DNA of 64,000 bases, from positions 1,721,435 through 1,785,434 of the forward strand of contig CAUJNA010000446.1 of assembly GCA_963377175.1 (NCBI GenBank). Direction: 5' to 3'. The DNA comes from Effrenium voratum (Eukaryota > Sar > Dinophyceae > Suessiales > Symbiodiniaceae). The position numbers were made by a program, and so were the translations under genes. Under the pieces are notes generated by a model. That model was not told where the DNA came from. It searched no databases and was given only the letters and a program-made list of their open reading frames with translations. Shown piece after piece: positions 24,937-37,190 of the stretch (positions are counted from its first letter, which is position 1; the number at the start of each line of letters is the position of its first letter).

Positions 24937-25976
24937 GTTGGGTTCCTATTGAAACATGATGCATTTTGAATACTGAAGGGGAACCAACTGGAAACCATGA
25001 TGCCTTATTCCTATTCGTGCTGACTTGGACTTTGATTCCAAAGGACGAGCCTACGCTACTTGGGGGCTAGAAAGTGTCAGTTTCCGAAAAACAAATACTG
25101 GTTCTATATGGCCAAATACGGGCAACTAAGGCAAATGACCGAACAAAAAAAAAGGAGAAAACAAACACAAAAAAAAACACTTACGGGTATAAACCGGCCA
25201 AATATGCCTTTTGATCGAAACAAATTGCGTTTCGGGGCTCCAGGAAGCATGATATGTCCCCAAATGAGCAACTTTTGATACTAATCTTTCGGGTATATAT
25301 ACCCTTTGTGCGGAAATGTAAACGGACACCCAAAGGGTTCTAACAGCTTGAGGGAGAGGTTCTAACAGCTTTGCTTGAACAGAGCTCCTCAAATGATACA
25401 TCCAACAACCTGCTTTGCAATGATTCGGATCCTCGGAATCTGGTGTTTGGGGGAAAATTATGAGGGATGCAGCTGGAATCAAGGAACCTTCCCCCTTGGC
25501 ACGTGGGTAAAACCAACTTGCTTCTTGAAGCCACCCACTAACGGCGAACGGAACCAACCAAAGTAACCACCCAAAACACATGCTGAAATATGCAGTGAAG
25601 AGTTAGTTGACCCAGGTTGAAACAGATCCGGTCCAGAATCTACCATCCTCAACCCAGTTGGAACCCAGGGACATATTCAAGAGGATGCACAGGGAGCAGT
25701 AGACCTCGCTGGTGCTCAAGGCAGCAGCACTCGCCATGCCTCGAGTCGGATACGAGCCGCGATATGGATGCTGCAAGCCGAGCTCCAAAAACAAAAAACA
25801 CGGCGGCGGGAAGAACACCTCCACAACAGGGTTCCATGCATTGACTAGGGGTATAAATAAACCCGTTGTGCAGTGGATAGCGAGAAACAGAAACACCCAG
25901 AATGGTAACCAAAAGGCATTTATATATTGTGTACTTCTGCTCTCGGAATCTAAGGGCAAACAGCTAGGTATCCATC

Positions 25977-26028
25977 GTAGGCGCTGGTATATGATTCACC
26001 GCGTAGGCGCTGGTATATGATTCACCGC
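25977..26028 (+). repeat. Perfect two-copy tandem repeat, 26 bp
   Basis: Two identical 26-bp units starting GTAGGCGCTGGTATATGATT. Confidence 0.9.
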
Positions 26029-27289
26029 ACAAAACCAGCGCCCGCATTCGAAACAAACAAAAAGCGCCATCTGCATCCATAAGTGATCAACAACACCCAA
26101 TGGTTGTGGCTTGCCGAGATGCGATGCGGGGAGGGTTGTTGTTCACGTCCCTCTTCATCCCTGGCCCAGAAATCGCCGAGAAGACTCGGTGATCTTCAGA
26201 ACCAACGCGCTCCTTCGAGACTACCCCCCCTTCGAAAGCCACCCGCTGGAGGATACATGGCCCGGGCATCCCCCGATTTCGCCAGGCCACAGGTCACGTG
26301 GATGAAGGTCTGATCCAAACGCCTGGCCTCAGCGTCGCTGGCCCTCACTACAAGCCATAAATGATTTGAAGAAAACCCAAAGGCGGCCTTCCCCCCAAAA
26401 AAAACCTTTTTGTGCAACCTACTTAATCACTTGGAAAGTCCAACTTTCTAACAAAACTTCCGGGCGCTCTGGCCTTTCTGGGTACGATGGGAGAACAAAA
26501 ACTGGGCGGGTTGCAGCGCTAGGCTTAGGTGCTCCAGGCCCAAAGGCCGGCTGGCCGATTGGGAGGATCAATCGAGGACATGTTGAGCCAAGGAAATCTG
26601 TACCGTTGCAGTGCTCGGCAAATCCATTTGCAAGCATGACCCTACATCGGGGCTACATCAGGGCAAGTTTGTGGGTGGGGACAGTGCATGCTAAGAGACC
26701 CAATCGAGCCACTTTTGGGGGTTTGCGCTGGTTGGCAGGAGTCCGCAGGCACTTCGCGGGCTTGTTTTGCGCTCGTTTTGCGGCCATGAAGGGTAGAAAA
26801 ACATGTCTTATCCGAAACATATTTATGTTTAGACCAAAGTTGCCCTGATTTGCACGCCACTCCTGCACACAGCAAGGATTGGAGGGTTTGATAGATTGAA
26901 GGGCGTGAAGGGTTTCCGATGCAACAAAAGATTTGAACATCTGGTTTTGCGAGAGAAAGGCCTGCGCAACAAGGAACACGAACGATTCCAATTTCTGGGC
27001 GCTTTAGTCGCTTTGCTGCAGGAGTGGACGAAACAGGCAAAGGTAACACAATGATCAACACACCCGTTTTTTCCTAGTCGTTTGAGGCTGCAGGTACAGT
27101 TCTGATCGAAAGAGAGTTAAGACCCTTTTTGGGACGTGAGGAGAGAAGTGTCCAAATTCTCTGACCTGGAACTGTGCAACTGAACAATTTACCTCAAACC
27201 TTATCAAGCAGGGATACAGTTCTTTGTCCATTGCAGCCCCTGCACCTTGGTGCCTCTTAGAACGGCAATTTGTATGGCGAAATGAGGCC

Positions 27290-27408
27290 TAAAGCTTCGC
27301 CAGGCTGCAGGGAAGTAACCACAGCACCCCGAAGTTGCAAGCGAGAGGCCGTGTTGTTGCTGGAGTGCTGCAGCTTTCGCTGGGCCAGCAGCAAGTGGAA
27401 AGCCATGC
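27290..27408 (-). CDS. Exon candidate, hypothetical protein
   Basis: Possible acceptor AGTTGTGAG/GC at 27408, followed by MAFHLLLAQRKLQHSSNNTA and SRLQLRGAVVTSLQPGEA. The other strand is also open, so the call is weak. MITE family 1 copy D lies 15 bp upstream on the minus strand. Confidence 0.3.
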
Positions 27409-27422
27409 CTCACAACTCAACT

Positions 27423-27490
27423 GGCTGTGGTTGTCAAAACCGTTTTGGGATCCCATTTTGGCGTAGGTGAATTCACCACCACCCATGGCC
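27423..27490 (-). mobile_element. MITE family 1, copy D (internally deleted, opposite orientation)
   Basis: Ends GGCTGTGG and CCATGGCC, with GTCAAAACCGTTTTGGGATC matching the complement of copy C. About 60 bp of the middle is missing. AACT flanks both sides (27419-27422, 27491-27494), a 4-bp target duplication. Confidence 0.7.
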
Positions 27491-27499
27491 AACTCTACG

Positions 27500-30400
27500 T
27501 CCTACATCCAGAGTCATGATCATCAAACCATTATCCGCGTTCTTTGGCCCCTGTTTTTCAGTTCAATCCGGCGGGGCTTTTTGTCACGGGCCCCTTACCT
27601 GCTTGTTGCGGCCTGAAACCTGCCGATCCCAGCAACGCTGACCCCGAAACCCAGACCAAACCCACAACGGCAAAACAGGAAAATGACCCTATCCTAAACC
27701 GCACCAACTGGACACCACCACAATCAACCCTTCCCTAAACTTGCTAGAAAACCTCCACAACACCACCAAATCCGAAAAGGAATCCGCACTGAACCCAAAA
27801 CCCCAACATCTATCCTAAACCCAGCCGGAACCCAGCCTGAAGCCATCCAAAACCAATCAGGACCCAACCCAAACCAACTCTGGAAGCATCCGTAGACCAA
27901 CCCCGAAAGACGACTGAAAAGCTACAAGTCTTAACAAGTCACTTGCCCAGAGAGATGTGACAGCTTCATCGACGGTTTGCCTTCAGCCATTAGAAAGAAT
28001 CATAGGCGCTTCAAAAGAAGTCCAAGGGGCCTGACTGGAAGGGGTGCCCTGTTCTTAACGCCGCCCAAGACGCGACGACATCAAGCCACACAATCTCGCT
28101 ATCAAAAGGCTAACCTTATGAAGCCTCAACTAAACTTGAGGTGATCTCAACATACGGTCCCAAAATCCCAAATGAGTTGGTTTCCTTGCAATTCCCTTTA
28201 ACCCAATCCGAGTACCTTCAAACGAGGTCAGATCCAGTGAGACACGCGGTCGCACTCCATTGCCAAGCGGCTGAAGGGCAAGTGCAGCAGGACTGCAGCA
28301 GCGATGATGCCTATGCAGCATTGTGCATTAATCGTGAGGGGGCTTGGTCTACATGAGTCCATTCAGGACGGAATGCCAAAGAGCCACAGTTGCGACTGGA
28401 CCTTCCCATCTGGGCATCTGCAACCAAATGCTTGATGTGATCCTGTTGGCATTGTCCCATGGTGGAAACTTCTCACATCCATCACGCTCTTGGTTCTAAG
28501 TTAAAAGGACCCCTTGCAGTGGTTGGTTACAAGCATGAAACACTGGATAAATACGGCTCCATGTGGAATGGTAGAAATCTGGTCCCTGAAAGGAGCCGTC
28601 ACAGGAAAGCGTTGCCAATTCTCTGCCCTTGCGATTTGGTTTAAACATTAAGATGCTCGGAGCAAACCCAATGACAAACAGACTGTGAGCCCAATCCCCA
28701 TTGCCTTGAGGTTGTTCACCTGAAACAAGCCTCAAGGTGCCTTTTTGGGCTTGTTGGGGATCCATTGGGAGGTGCCTTGGTCGAGTTGTTTTTTTGCGAA
28801 AGGTGAATAACTCAAGTTGCCGGCTGGGCGATGGGAAACTCACAACCTTCTCCTATCAAGATAGCCATGCATATTGGATAGCCATGCATATTGAGGCACT
28901 AGATGAAGTCGCGCTTGGTTTTGCTCGCGTCCAAAACTCCGTCGTAAAGACTTGTTGGTTCTCATTCCCTGCTGAGGGAAAGACCCTGATTTAACCCATC
29001 CCCTATGGTGGCCAAGGGAATGCGAATCCCCAGGTTCATTCCCAACACCCGAAAGGTCATTCTCTACCTACCGCACCAGCAAGAATCCGTAACAGAGCCC
29101 GATGGCTTCAATTTTCCTGGTGACTCTTCGATATCAGGTCTTGATGGGGACCCGAACCGCTTCTCTCAGCAAAATCCTACGCCCGGTTTTGGGGTCGTAC
29201 TTGATTCATGGGCATGAATTTGAAACAAAAACGACCCAACATGGATATCATGTTAAGGTGAGTTGCAATTAACACCGGTATCAAAAAGGTCGACCCATGC
29301 AAAGAATTACAACGGCGGCCGCACCTAATTATGGGTGGGTCCCGAAATAACATTCACTTACACAGGCTTTGATTCTGACTCAGTTGTTTCATGTGCACCG
29401 GCCAATTTTTGAGGTTCCCTGTTGAATTTCATATAGGGATACCAAACATGCCAGAGTGAAACATGGATCCATTTCTGAGATAGAAAGTCAGACTCTCATC
29501 CATCTGACCACTACGTCTCACTTGGAATTCGGGATAAAAACACGCAGAAAGTGGTACCCAACAACTAGCAACCTTCCCAATAAAAGGACATGTTTTGTGG
29601 GGGAACCCCTAAGCCGCCATATTCCATGATGCAACTGTCATAGTCCCTGATTCTTCAAGGAGGTGTTTGGCAGTTGGGTACTGGGTGCTGAAAATTGGGG
29701 GTCCTGGAAAACCAACAATCTGCCCTTGGGCGTTTGGGTGCCCCCGTTAACTGGGTGCTGAAATTAGGGTCCTGGAACACCAACAACATGTCTGCCCCTT
29801 TTGGCATCCTCTCCAGAGCATCAACGAATAATTCGCTACTTAGCCACTAGTTTTGCGGAGAGGCCTTTAGGCTACGACCAAAGGGACGAAAGGGGGATAT
29901 GAGCCAGTGACAGTAGAACTTGCAGCTGGTCCAGCCGGGTGGGACCCCCTATGTGTTGCGCACTTCCTGAGTTGACGGGCTAAGCAAGTCCAACCCTGCT
30001 CGTTCACCACGTCTTCTTCCCCCAAAAAACCAAAAAAACAAGAACAACAAAGAACAACAAAGAACAACAAGGTCCATGACCACAGGGAGCCAGTTGGTCG
30101 CATGTCGTCCTCTCAACCGAGCGGCTCATACGCCAAGTCCACCACAAGCCAGAAGATGGCCACAGGCAGAGGTAGAGGCAAAGAGCTCCAGGCACGACCA
30201 TGCCTCGGATCGATCCCCAATGCCACTCGGACCCCCCAAAATGGCGGCGGTCTTCGATATTGATTTTTCTGATGGCTTCCCTTTGGAACCACGAAAAGAA
30301 CGGGTATAGCGCTACATGTTGGGTGGATTTTTACGGGAAAACCAAACGGACAACCGGTGACCGCCTTTTTGTGGTGGCTCCGATTCCTTTCAAATGAAGA

Positions 30401-31430
30401 CGAGCCACCCTTTTGGAAGGGAATTGCTAGCCCGCGACAATGGGAAGCAACACACTTGTACCATTGGATGTCTCCCTCAAAAATGGGCACTTCCGAAAGA
30501 GCGGGTTGTCCAGACACAGTTTATAAACGTTTTTTGTTTGCAACTCATACAGCAACCAAACCCAAACAGTATGAAGTCGTAACTCAGGAAGTGAGGAAGT
30601 CAGTAAAACCTAGATGGCCTCAGGCTGCCCTTGTCAAACTCATGGCTAGAAGAGGGGTGCGCGTCACTAGCTTCAATCCAGATTCCCGACCAATCAAGCT
30701 TGAAGCCTGGAATCCCCCCGCAAAGATGCATGTAGCTGAAACAAAAACAGCGGACTGCTAGGGGAAATATCCGACGCCCGTTCCTGTAAAAGGAGACGAA
30801 ACCCCCTCCTTCGGTAAAGAAAGTGGAGGTCTGAAGCTAAGACATCAGAATGCCAAGACCTTTCAGTGGGAAGAACCGCTGACCTCCGATTCCCATAAGT
30901 GACAATTTCGCCTCAAACGCGTCACCCCCGTCTTGGGCAAACCAACAATGTCACCAGAATACGTTCCAAACGAACAGAACCAAAGAATCCAAAGCCCAAC
31001 AACGCATTAACAAAACCGAAGAACAAACACATGCACGAGAAAAGTGCCAAACAAAGCAAGCAAACAAACACGCAAGCAGACACACCAAACAAACAACACG
31101 CAGCTAAGGACAGTGAGCGCTGCCCACTCCAAGAATAAAACGGGCCCAAGGGGCTGAGGGCATTGCAGTACTCCTGCGCTCGGTGGCTGACGCTCCCTTT
31201 CTGTAAGGGAAACCGTTAAAGAGGGAACCATCTGCTTGGGTGAACTCCTTCCAAACAAGATGTCTGTTAACGCAACCGGTTGCTTGAATGCAAGGAAACT
31301 CTTCTCTGCGATGTCATGTTTGCTTGATCACTGTAATGAGTAGTGAGGATTCCAAGCAATACATCCCCCAGGTGCGCTCGGTATAATCTCTACTTTTGAT
31401 TAATAAAACCTCCCACAATAAAATATTTTT
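27500..31430. other. No supported gene
   Basis: A/C-rich stretch around 27640-27930, a 17-bp tandem repeat at 28859-28892, a diverged duplication around 29680-29800 and a tRNA-like patch around 29440-29530. No credible coding frame. Confidence 0.5.
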
Positions 31431-31439
31431 CGGATTTCC

Positions 31440-31925
31440 CAAATCGTTGCCAATACTAAAATACAAGCAGCCAAGACTTACCATAAGATGTGGGTCTCAA
31501 CCATGCCTGCCCCAGTACCACAAAACCCCCCACAATAAAAGAAAACAAAAAATATTCCAACACCTTTGCCTTACTAAACTACAGACAGACAATACTAAAC
31601 CTACTTGAATCTCACCAGGTCAGACTGCAAACTGCGCTTGCTGACATGCCTGCAGATCCACCACCCCACCTACATTAATAAACACCCCCTACAGTCAAAG
31701 AAACAACTTTCTGAATGCCATCATGTGTACCTTACCAAACTACAAACAGGCAATACTAAACCTACTTGTCAACCTGCAAAGTGCCCTTGCTGACACGCCT
31801 GCAGCTCAACCACCCCACCTACATTAATAAACACCCCTACAATTAAAGAAGCAACTTTCTGAATGCCATCATGTGTACCTTACCAAACTACAAACAAGCA
31901 AGACTACACCCTGCAAACTAACATG
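31440..31925 (-). repeat. Tandem array of exon-bearing monomers, block 1
   Basis: Roughly three monomers of about 155-160 bp. On the minus strand each has an A/T-rich spacer (CTTTAATTGTGGGGGGTG), an acceptor ATTAATGTAG/GTGG, an exon-like 54-nt unit (53 in one copy) and a donor. Units: 31616-31669 (donor CTG/GTGAGA) and 31766-31818 (donor CAA/GTAGGT). The leftmost monomer is badly diverged. Confidence 0.65.
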
Positions 31926-32556
31926 AAGCCTGACACTTGACAAGTGCCGTCTCTGCAGCCAGTCTACAAGACCGTCAGTTCTTTTTTCAACCGCCACTGA
32001 AATCGCAGTACTTCGGTAGGATCTACAGAGCTGCATGCGTGCACTCAAGTGCACTGTGCGCCAGGTCACCACTCGCGCACACACGCCTGCAGGCATCACG
32101 CTGCACTGCCCCCGCAACCCGCGCCATGGAGAGCCTCCAGCCTTTGAGCACTCTTTTTGTTGATCGATCTGTTTTCTTCCACCTGACAGAGATAACAACA
32201 ACGCCTGCGCTCCAAAGCACATGCTTTCAAATGCAGCACTCTTCATGTCTCACTCTGCATGCGTGCAAGTGCTCACAAATGCGCAAGCAAACAAAAGACA
32301 CTTACAAGAATGGCAGCACCCCTCTAGAGTAGAAGGACCGCCTACCATAGTTGCAACCGGACATACAAATCCTTCACCCTAACCACCAACTAGGACATGC
32401 TCAAGCTGCAAATTCCAATGGTTTGCAAGCCGTTTTAGGCATCCTGGCATGGTGATCTGCTCAGCACACCCTTTGGCCTGGGGCACCCCCCTAGAATAGT
32501 CAGCCACCTACAAAAATTCCAGCCGGATCTACCAATATACAAACTCCTCAACCTAC

Positions 32557-32915
32557 CCAGCGCAGCGCTCCAGGCATCGCGCATTGCTCTGCAGAAGGCT
32601 TCGCTGCAGAGCAAGCTCCAGGCCTCTGCAGCATTTTCTCCACCCTTACTGCAGCGACTGCAGAACCCGCCTTGAAGCATCTCCAATCAGCCCTTCAGTC
32701 ACATCCTGCCTCAGCTCCATTGCGCGGCCGGCCACCTCCAAAGACTCCATAGACCTTGTCAAGCACTCCAAGTACTGCAGCCTCTGCTTGGCAGCTTCCT
32801 CCATTTTCTCCTTCACGCTCTTTCTTGACCTGCAGCCCCACTCCAAGTGCTCCACAGGCTGCGCCACAGAAGGCTGCAACAAGAGCGACATGGGCACAGA
32901 GATTTCTACAGCCAC
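32557..32915 (-). CDS. Exon cluster candidate, coiled-coil-like
   Basis: The minus strand reads SRKSVKEKMEEAAKQRLQYL, ECLTRSMESLEVAGRAMELR and QDVTEGLIGDASRRVLQSL in one frame (to about 32651, where CTGCA/GTAAGG could be a donor). Then GGENAAEAWSLLCSEAFCRA with a donor GCGCTGG/GTAGGT at 32557. The region is unusually rich in CTGCAG. It is flanked by tandem arrays of exon-like monomers and may be part of the same gene. No family recognised. Confidence 0.4.
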
Positions 32916-33224
32916 TACACTTCAGAACTGCAAAAGATAGCTGCATGGCCAGACCCTTCAGACAGCCAAGCCCTGCATGCAAACTACAATATCTCAAGGG
33001 AACTCTTCAAATCCACACCTCAAAGGGTGGCCAAACCTCCAAAGCCTCGCCTACCTGCACGCCTTGCTGCTGGAGCTAGCCTGCTTGCTGCAGCCCGGCT
33101 CCCACCCAGCTGGCCTCCACATCTTCAGCTCCATCGTCTTTAGCCATGGCTACAGCAGTTGGCCCTGCAGCACCTCTGCTTTTGTTCTACAGATCGCTCC
33201 ACTGCTCCACTAACTATGATTTTT

Positions 33225-33311
33225 CCTCCATGTCTGCATCCACTGCACTGCTTGCTCCAACGCTTGCTGCATTGCTTGCTGGCGCTCGAGTTCACCCTTC
33301 AAGCAAGCCAC
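33225..33311 (-). CDS. Exon candidate sharing the tandem-array acceptor, glutamine-rich helix
   Basis: The acceptor TAATGTAG/GTGG at 33311 is the same as in the tandem monomers. The phase-0 frame reads VACLKGELERQQAMQQALEQ and AVQWMQTWRKNHS and then meets a TAG. The phase-2 frame stops early, which supports phase 0 for the monomers as well. Confidence 0.4.
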
Positions 33312-33379
33312 CTACATTAGCAAGCAAGCCGACAATTGAAGAAACATCACAAATCTGTGGCTGAAACTGCACCCCTAGA

Positions 33380-33380
<1 letters not shown>

Positions 33381-33424
<44 letters not shown>
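33381..33424 (+). repeat. (GAT)n microsatellite
   Basis: About 14 GAT triplets at the edge of the GC-rich insert. A histidine-run reading on the minus strand is not credible coding. Confidence 0.9.
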
Positions 33425-34719
33425 TAGCGCGACGAAGGTGGCTCGCATGGTTCCTACCCGAGTTGCAAATAGACCGCATGAGCACGGCGCGCCGGATCGA
33501 TCCCGGAAAGTTACCCGGACATGAACTGGGTTACCTAGGTGGGGAGGGGACACCCTATCCAAAAAATATTGCAGATCCCAACAGTGTTCGTGTATTAGAG
33601 GGAATGCCCCATTCTTATTAGTAGGGGGGGGAGCCACTTATTAGGGGGGGAGCCACCCCAACGGAACCGGGGTTATTAGTAGCCCTTGCGCCTTACAGGG
33701 GAACCGGGACCCGGCGAAGGTGAAAGGATTTAGGTTGCCCGGAGCCCGGGGACATACCCCAAAGTGGGCTCCACCGGGGGATCGACTCGGAAAAAGCCCG
33801 CCTCACTCATCCGCATCCTTTTCCTTTCTTTCCCTTCTTACCTTTTCCCTTTTCCTGCTTCTTTGCCCTTTCCTGCTTCCTTCCCCTTGCCGCGCCCTTT
33901 TGCCCGTGTTTGGGCCCACGGTCTACCTCCCGCGAAACGACCGACCACCGTGTCGCATTCTGGTTGTTACCCAACTCGTGGCCTGCGCCACGTTCATTAC
34001 GTTTACACGAGCCGCTTCGCTCTTTTCCACAGGGCTGTGGGAAATGACCACTTCTGTGATACAACGAAAAGGTCCCCCAAAGACTACCCCGCCATTTAAA
34101 GAGGGGATTCCCTTGTATCACAGAAGTGGGGATAAACCCCTTGATCCCACAACCCTGCTTTTCCATGTCTTCCGGTTCCGCGCTAATGCTGGCCGGATAT
34201 GTCGCAGCTCTTGCGCGTTGGCTCCCGCGCTTTGAGCAGCCTGTAGCTGCCGTACCCAGGCGGTGACCCGCCCCCTCAGGTGTTTTAGGTGTTGGGGCCG
34301 AAAGGGCAGTGGTCAATGGATGACGATTCCGCCCTTCCGTGTGATGAGGTGCGTAGTTACGCGTTGGCCGTCGTAGCGACCGCCCGCTTTGCATCGGAAG
34401 AGCTCCAGCTCGAAAGCTGGGGTGGATTAGCCCAGCGTGGTCCTTTAAACGTATCGTACTAAGGCTGTGGTAGCGTTCAATGCCCGGTAACGTGGCTGTG
34501 ATAAGCCGCGTGTCGTATCAAATTCATGCGATCCGGAGTGTCGTGGTGCGTGTTTGAAATGGCAGGTGACCTGAGAAAAGAAGCCCTCCTCTTATTCGCA
34601 TGTTCCCAAGGAAACGATGTCGAAACGTGCATCCGACAGCCCTAAAAAAAAACTATCCACGGTGGCTGGTTTGCCGCTGCTCGGCCGCGTGGAGGCCAGC
34701 GTCACCCAGAAGAGCAGCT
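33386..34719 (-). mobile_element. GC-rich insert with (GAT)n tail, possible retroposon
   Basis: A 1.3 kb segment unlike its surroundings in composition, separating the two exon-bearing arrays. CACCCCTAGAAT occurs at both edges (33370-33381, 34720-34731) and could be a target duplication, with (GAT)n at 33381-33424 as the 3' tail of a minus-strand retroposon. However, close variants of the motif also occur at 32322 and 32485, where they look like a host intron acceptor, so the duplication is uncertain. A 195-codon minus-strand frame (33807-34394) is basic and low-complexity at its C-terminus and is not recognised. Confidence 0.4.
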
Positions 34720-34744
34720 CACCCCTAGAATAATGGAACACCCT

Positions 34745-35385
34745 GCAATAATTTATCCTGCCTGCAGCTCACCCACCCCACCTACACTAATAACCCCCCC
34801 CCACAATTAAAGAAACATATTTCTATCATGCCAACATGTTCCACTTACTAAACTACAGACAGGAAATACTAAACCGAATTGAAATTCGCCAGGTGGCCTT
34901 GCAGAGTGCCCTTGTTCACCTGCCTGCAGCTTAGCCATTCCACCAACATTAAAAAAACACCCCCCACAATTAAAGAAACAAATTTCTGACAGCAAACATG
35001 TTCCCTTTACTAAGCTACAGACAGGAAATACTAAACTAAACCAAATTGAAATGCACCAGGTAAGCTTGCAGAGTGCCCTTGTTCACCTGCCTGCAGCTTA
35101 ACCATTCCACCCACATTAATAAACCACCAGGTAAGCTTGCAAAGTGCCCTTGCTGACCTGCATGCAGCTCATCCACCCCACCTACATTTATAAACACCCC
35201 CCACAATTAAAGACACATATTTCTAACATGCACACATGTTCCCCTTACTAAACTACAGACATGAAATACTAAACCTAATTGAAACTCACCAGGTAAGCTT
35301 GCAAAGTGCCCTTGTTGACCTGCCTGCAGCTCATCCCCCCCACCTACATTAATAAACACCCCTCCACAATTAAAGAAAGCCGGTC
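34745..35385 (-). repeat. Tandem array of exon-bearing monomers, block 2
   Basis: Five monomers, period about 162-167 bp except one shortened to 71 bp. Exon-like units of exactly 54 nt: 35290-35343 and 35128-35181 (good AG and GT edges), 35057-35110 and 34890-34943 (acceptor AG decayed to TG; the latter has a GC donor), and a broken first copy near 34750-34781. Phase 0 reads VGWMSC-Q-V-KGTLQAYL-like peptides in all full copies without a stop. Confidence 0.7.
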
Positions 35386-35455
35386 CCAGCCCAGAAAACT
35401 CAAAAAGCAGAAGCCCTAGTACTAAAACAATTTGAAATCCAAACCCAGCATTTTA

Positions 35456-35506
35456 TTCGGGGGGGGGGGCCAGGGGGGGGGGCTGGGGGGGGGGGGGGGG
35501 ACCCCT
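35456..35506 (+). repeat. Poly(G) tract
   Basis: Runs of 10 to 18 G separated by CCA or CT; likely to form quadruplexes and prone to assembly error. Confidence 0.8.
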
Positions 35507-35509
35507 TAC

Positions 35510-37190
35510 TAATCAAAAGCAAAGATTATCTTGAAACTTGACCTGACTCATCAAGAGTCATCGATCCAACCCGTGAATAAACACAATGAAATGACCACCT
35601 AACAAGAACTCACTTGCTCAACGGGCCTGGAAATGAAAGCGTTCCGCTTCTTTTTGTTTAAACAACTAAACATATACCGAGGACTTTTATATATTGTCCG
35701 TTGTCAGCATTTAAGTGGGCTTGTCTTAGAACTGGGCGGCCCGCAACATGGTGGTGTTCCTTTTGGCTTCCCTTTATCAATTTCACACAGGGGCGCCCTC
35801 AAAAAGAAACACACCCAAGTAGATTAGGAAAGGACAAAGATGCAAGACATTTCCATGTAAAATCTAAAAACATATCCAAGTCGATTCGCTTTGAGAGGAT
35901 CATGGAATTCAACGCAACACGCCAAGCCCTTCTTGTCGACGCGAACAAACCGAGACCACAATGCTCCCAACGGCGATCTTACATGCCTGGGTCCCTGGGG
36001 AGATTTGATTGACAAACCATAAAACGGCAAGCGAGCGACGGGGTGAATGGCATTGCCGCCGAGCCATGTCAGGGTCCCAGTTTCTTGAATCCACAGCTGT
36101 AAAACCACTGTTCGGTTCTCTTCATGCCGGTTAAATGGGGTGATGTTGTTGGGGGATGGTTGAAGGGTTCTGAATTATTCATCCAATGGATAACATTCCC
36201 TGATATCACCAAATGAACCCTTCAACCTGCTTCCAACAACCCTGTGCAGAATTTATACGGACCTGTCATAATGATAACTCATCCCTGGACATTTAGGACA
36301 GTGAGTCAAAACGCAATCCTGCCAAGTGGAGGAACAAGCCCAAAATACCTATGTATTCAACGGGTAGCCCAGTTTCCCAGCAACCCTGACACAAAACGAG
36401 GGCCCGTTTAGGGGACAGCTGCAGCCTGCAAAAAAACAAAGAACAAAAAGCTAAGTCATGAGTAAAAGAGGGCACGCACCCAAGCAACCCCGAAGGAAAG
36501 ACGCCCCCCCCCCCGCCCCTAGGCCTTCCACAGGCCTCCCAAAGGTCTTAACCGGGCGGATTTGTCCCTGGTTCGGTTGCCCGGCATTGGAAAATCGACC
36601 CATCCGGTACTCCCCAAAGCATTTTTGTCCAGTCCTGGAAGGGTGTCATGCCATCTAAGGCCCGGCAATTATAGAGAGCCTTCTTGAGGTCCCCGCTGAT
36701 GTTGTTCCAGATCTGCCCGGATCAAGTCACGGAGGGCTATGAGCTGGGGGGAGGCGGTCACCCTTTACACCCTTGATTGAGGCTGCGTTTGTATCAGGCA
36801 AAGGTATGGGGGTGTGCGGGCTTCCCTAATATATAGCCTTCATAAGCCCATGAAGGGGCTGCTTGACCTATCTAGGGATAGCCTCCCATACTACCCCTTT
36901 TGGAGGTCCATGATCAATGAACACAAGTTCTACTAGCACACGCACACACAATCACTGCTTCCCATGTCCGGCCAAAACCCCAAGTACTGCCTTACCAAAA
37001 AGCGATCGCTGGATGGCGCTGGAGTGATATCATCAGCAACCTTATGTGTGTGTGTGTTGTTATCACCAGTGGAATTACTATCATCGTTAGTCGGTACTGT
37101 ATCATAATTCAGCTTTGCAATCAATTTGCGGTATCGTCATTCGTGCAATCATTATATAGGACAGAGAAGCCTCAACTCAATGCAAGCAAA
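35510..37190. other. No supported gene
   Basis: Contains the MITE-like inverted repeat at 36145-36240 and one diverged TGGGTGTGT-ended unit near 35750-35818; nothing else recognised. Confidence 0.5.
36145..36240 (+). mobile_element. Single MITE-like inverted repeat
   Basis: 96 bp; 26-bp ends, GTTGTTGGGGGATGGTTGAA at left and TTCAACCTGCTTCCAACAAC at right, with three mismatches. No clear target duplication. Confidence 0.55.

Larger units (their letters stand above)
20690..27280. other. No well-supported gene
   Basis: A weak minus-strand coding-like patch lies at 22535-22620 (ANIGMAVLLYWVPPLLRGGL) without clean edges, and ambiguous patches at 25700-25800 and 26440-26640. Otherwise simple repeats and MITE family 4 copy 4. 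Confidence 0.4.

Noticed and set aside
33720..34394. 171- and 195-codon frames on opposite strands
   Set aside because: Overlapping, basic or low-complexity, with no motif; they probably reflect the GC-rich insert rather than genes.
31396..35385. CRISPR-like array
   Set aside because: The monomers repeat over their whole length, with no unique spacers, in eukaryotic DNA; this is a tandem array.
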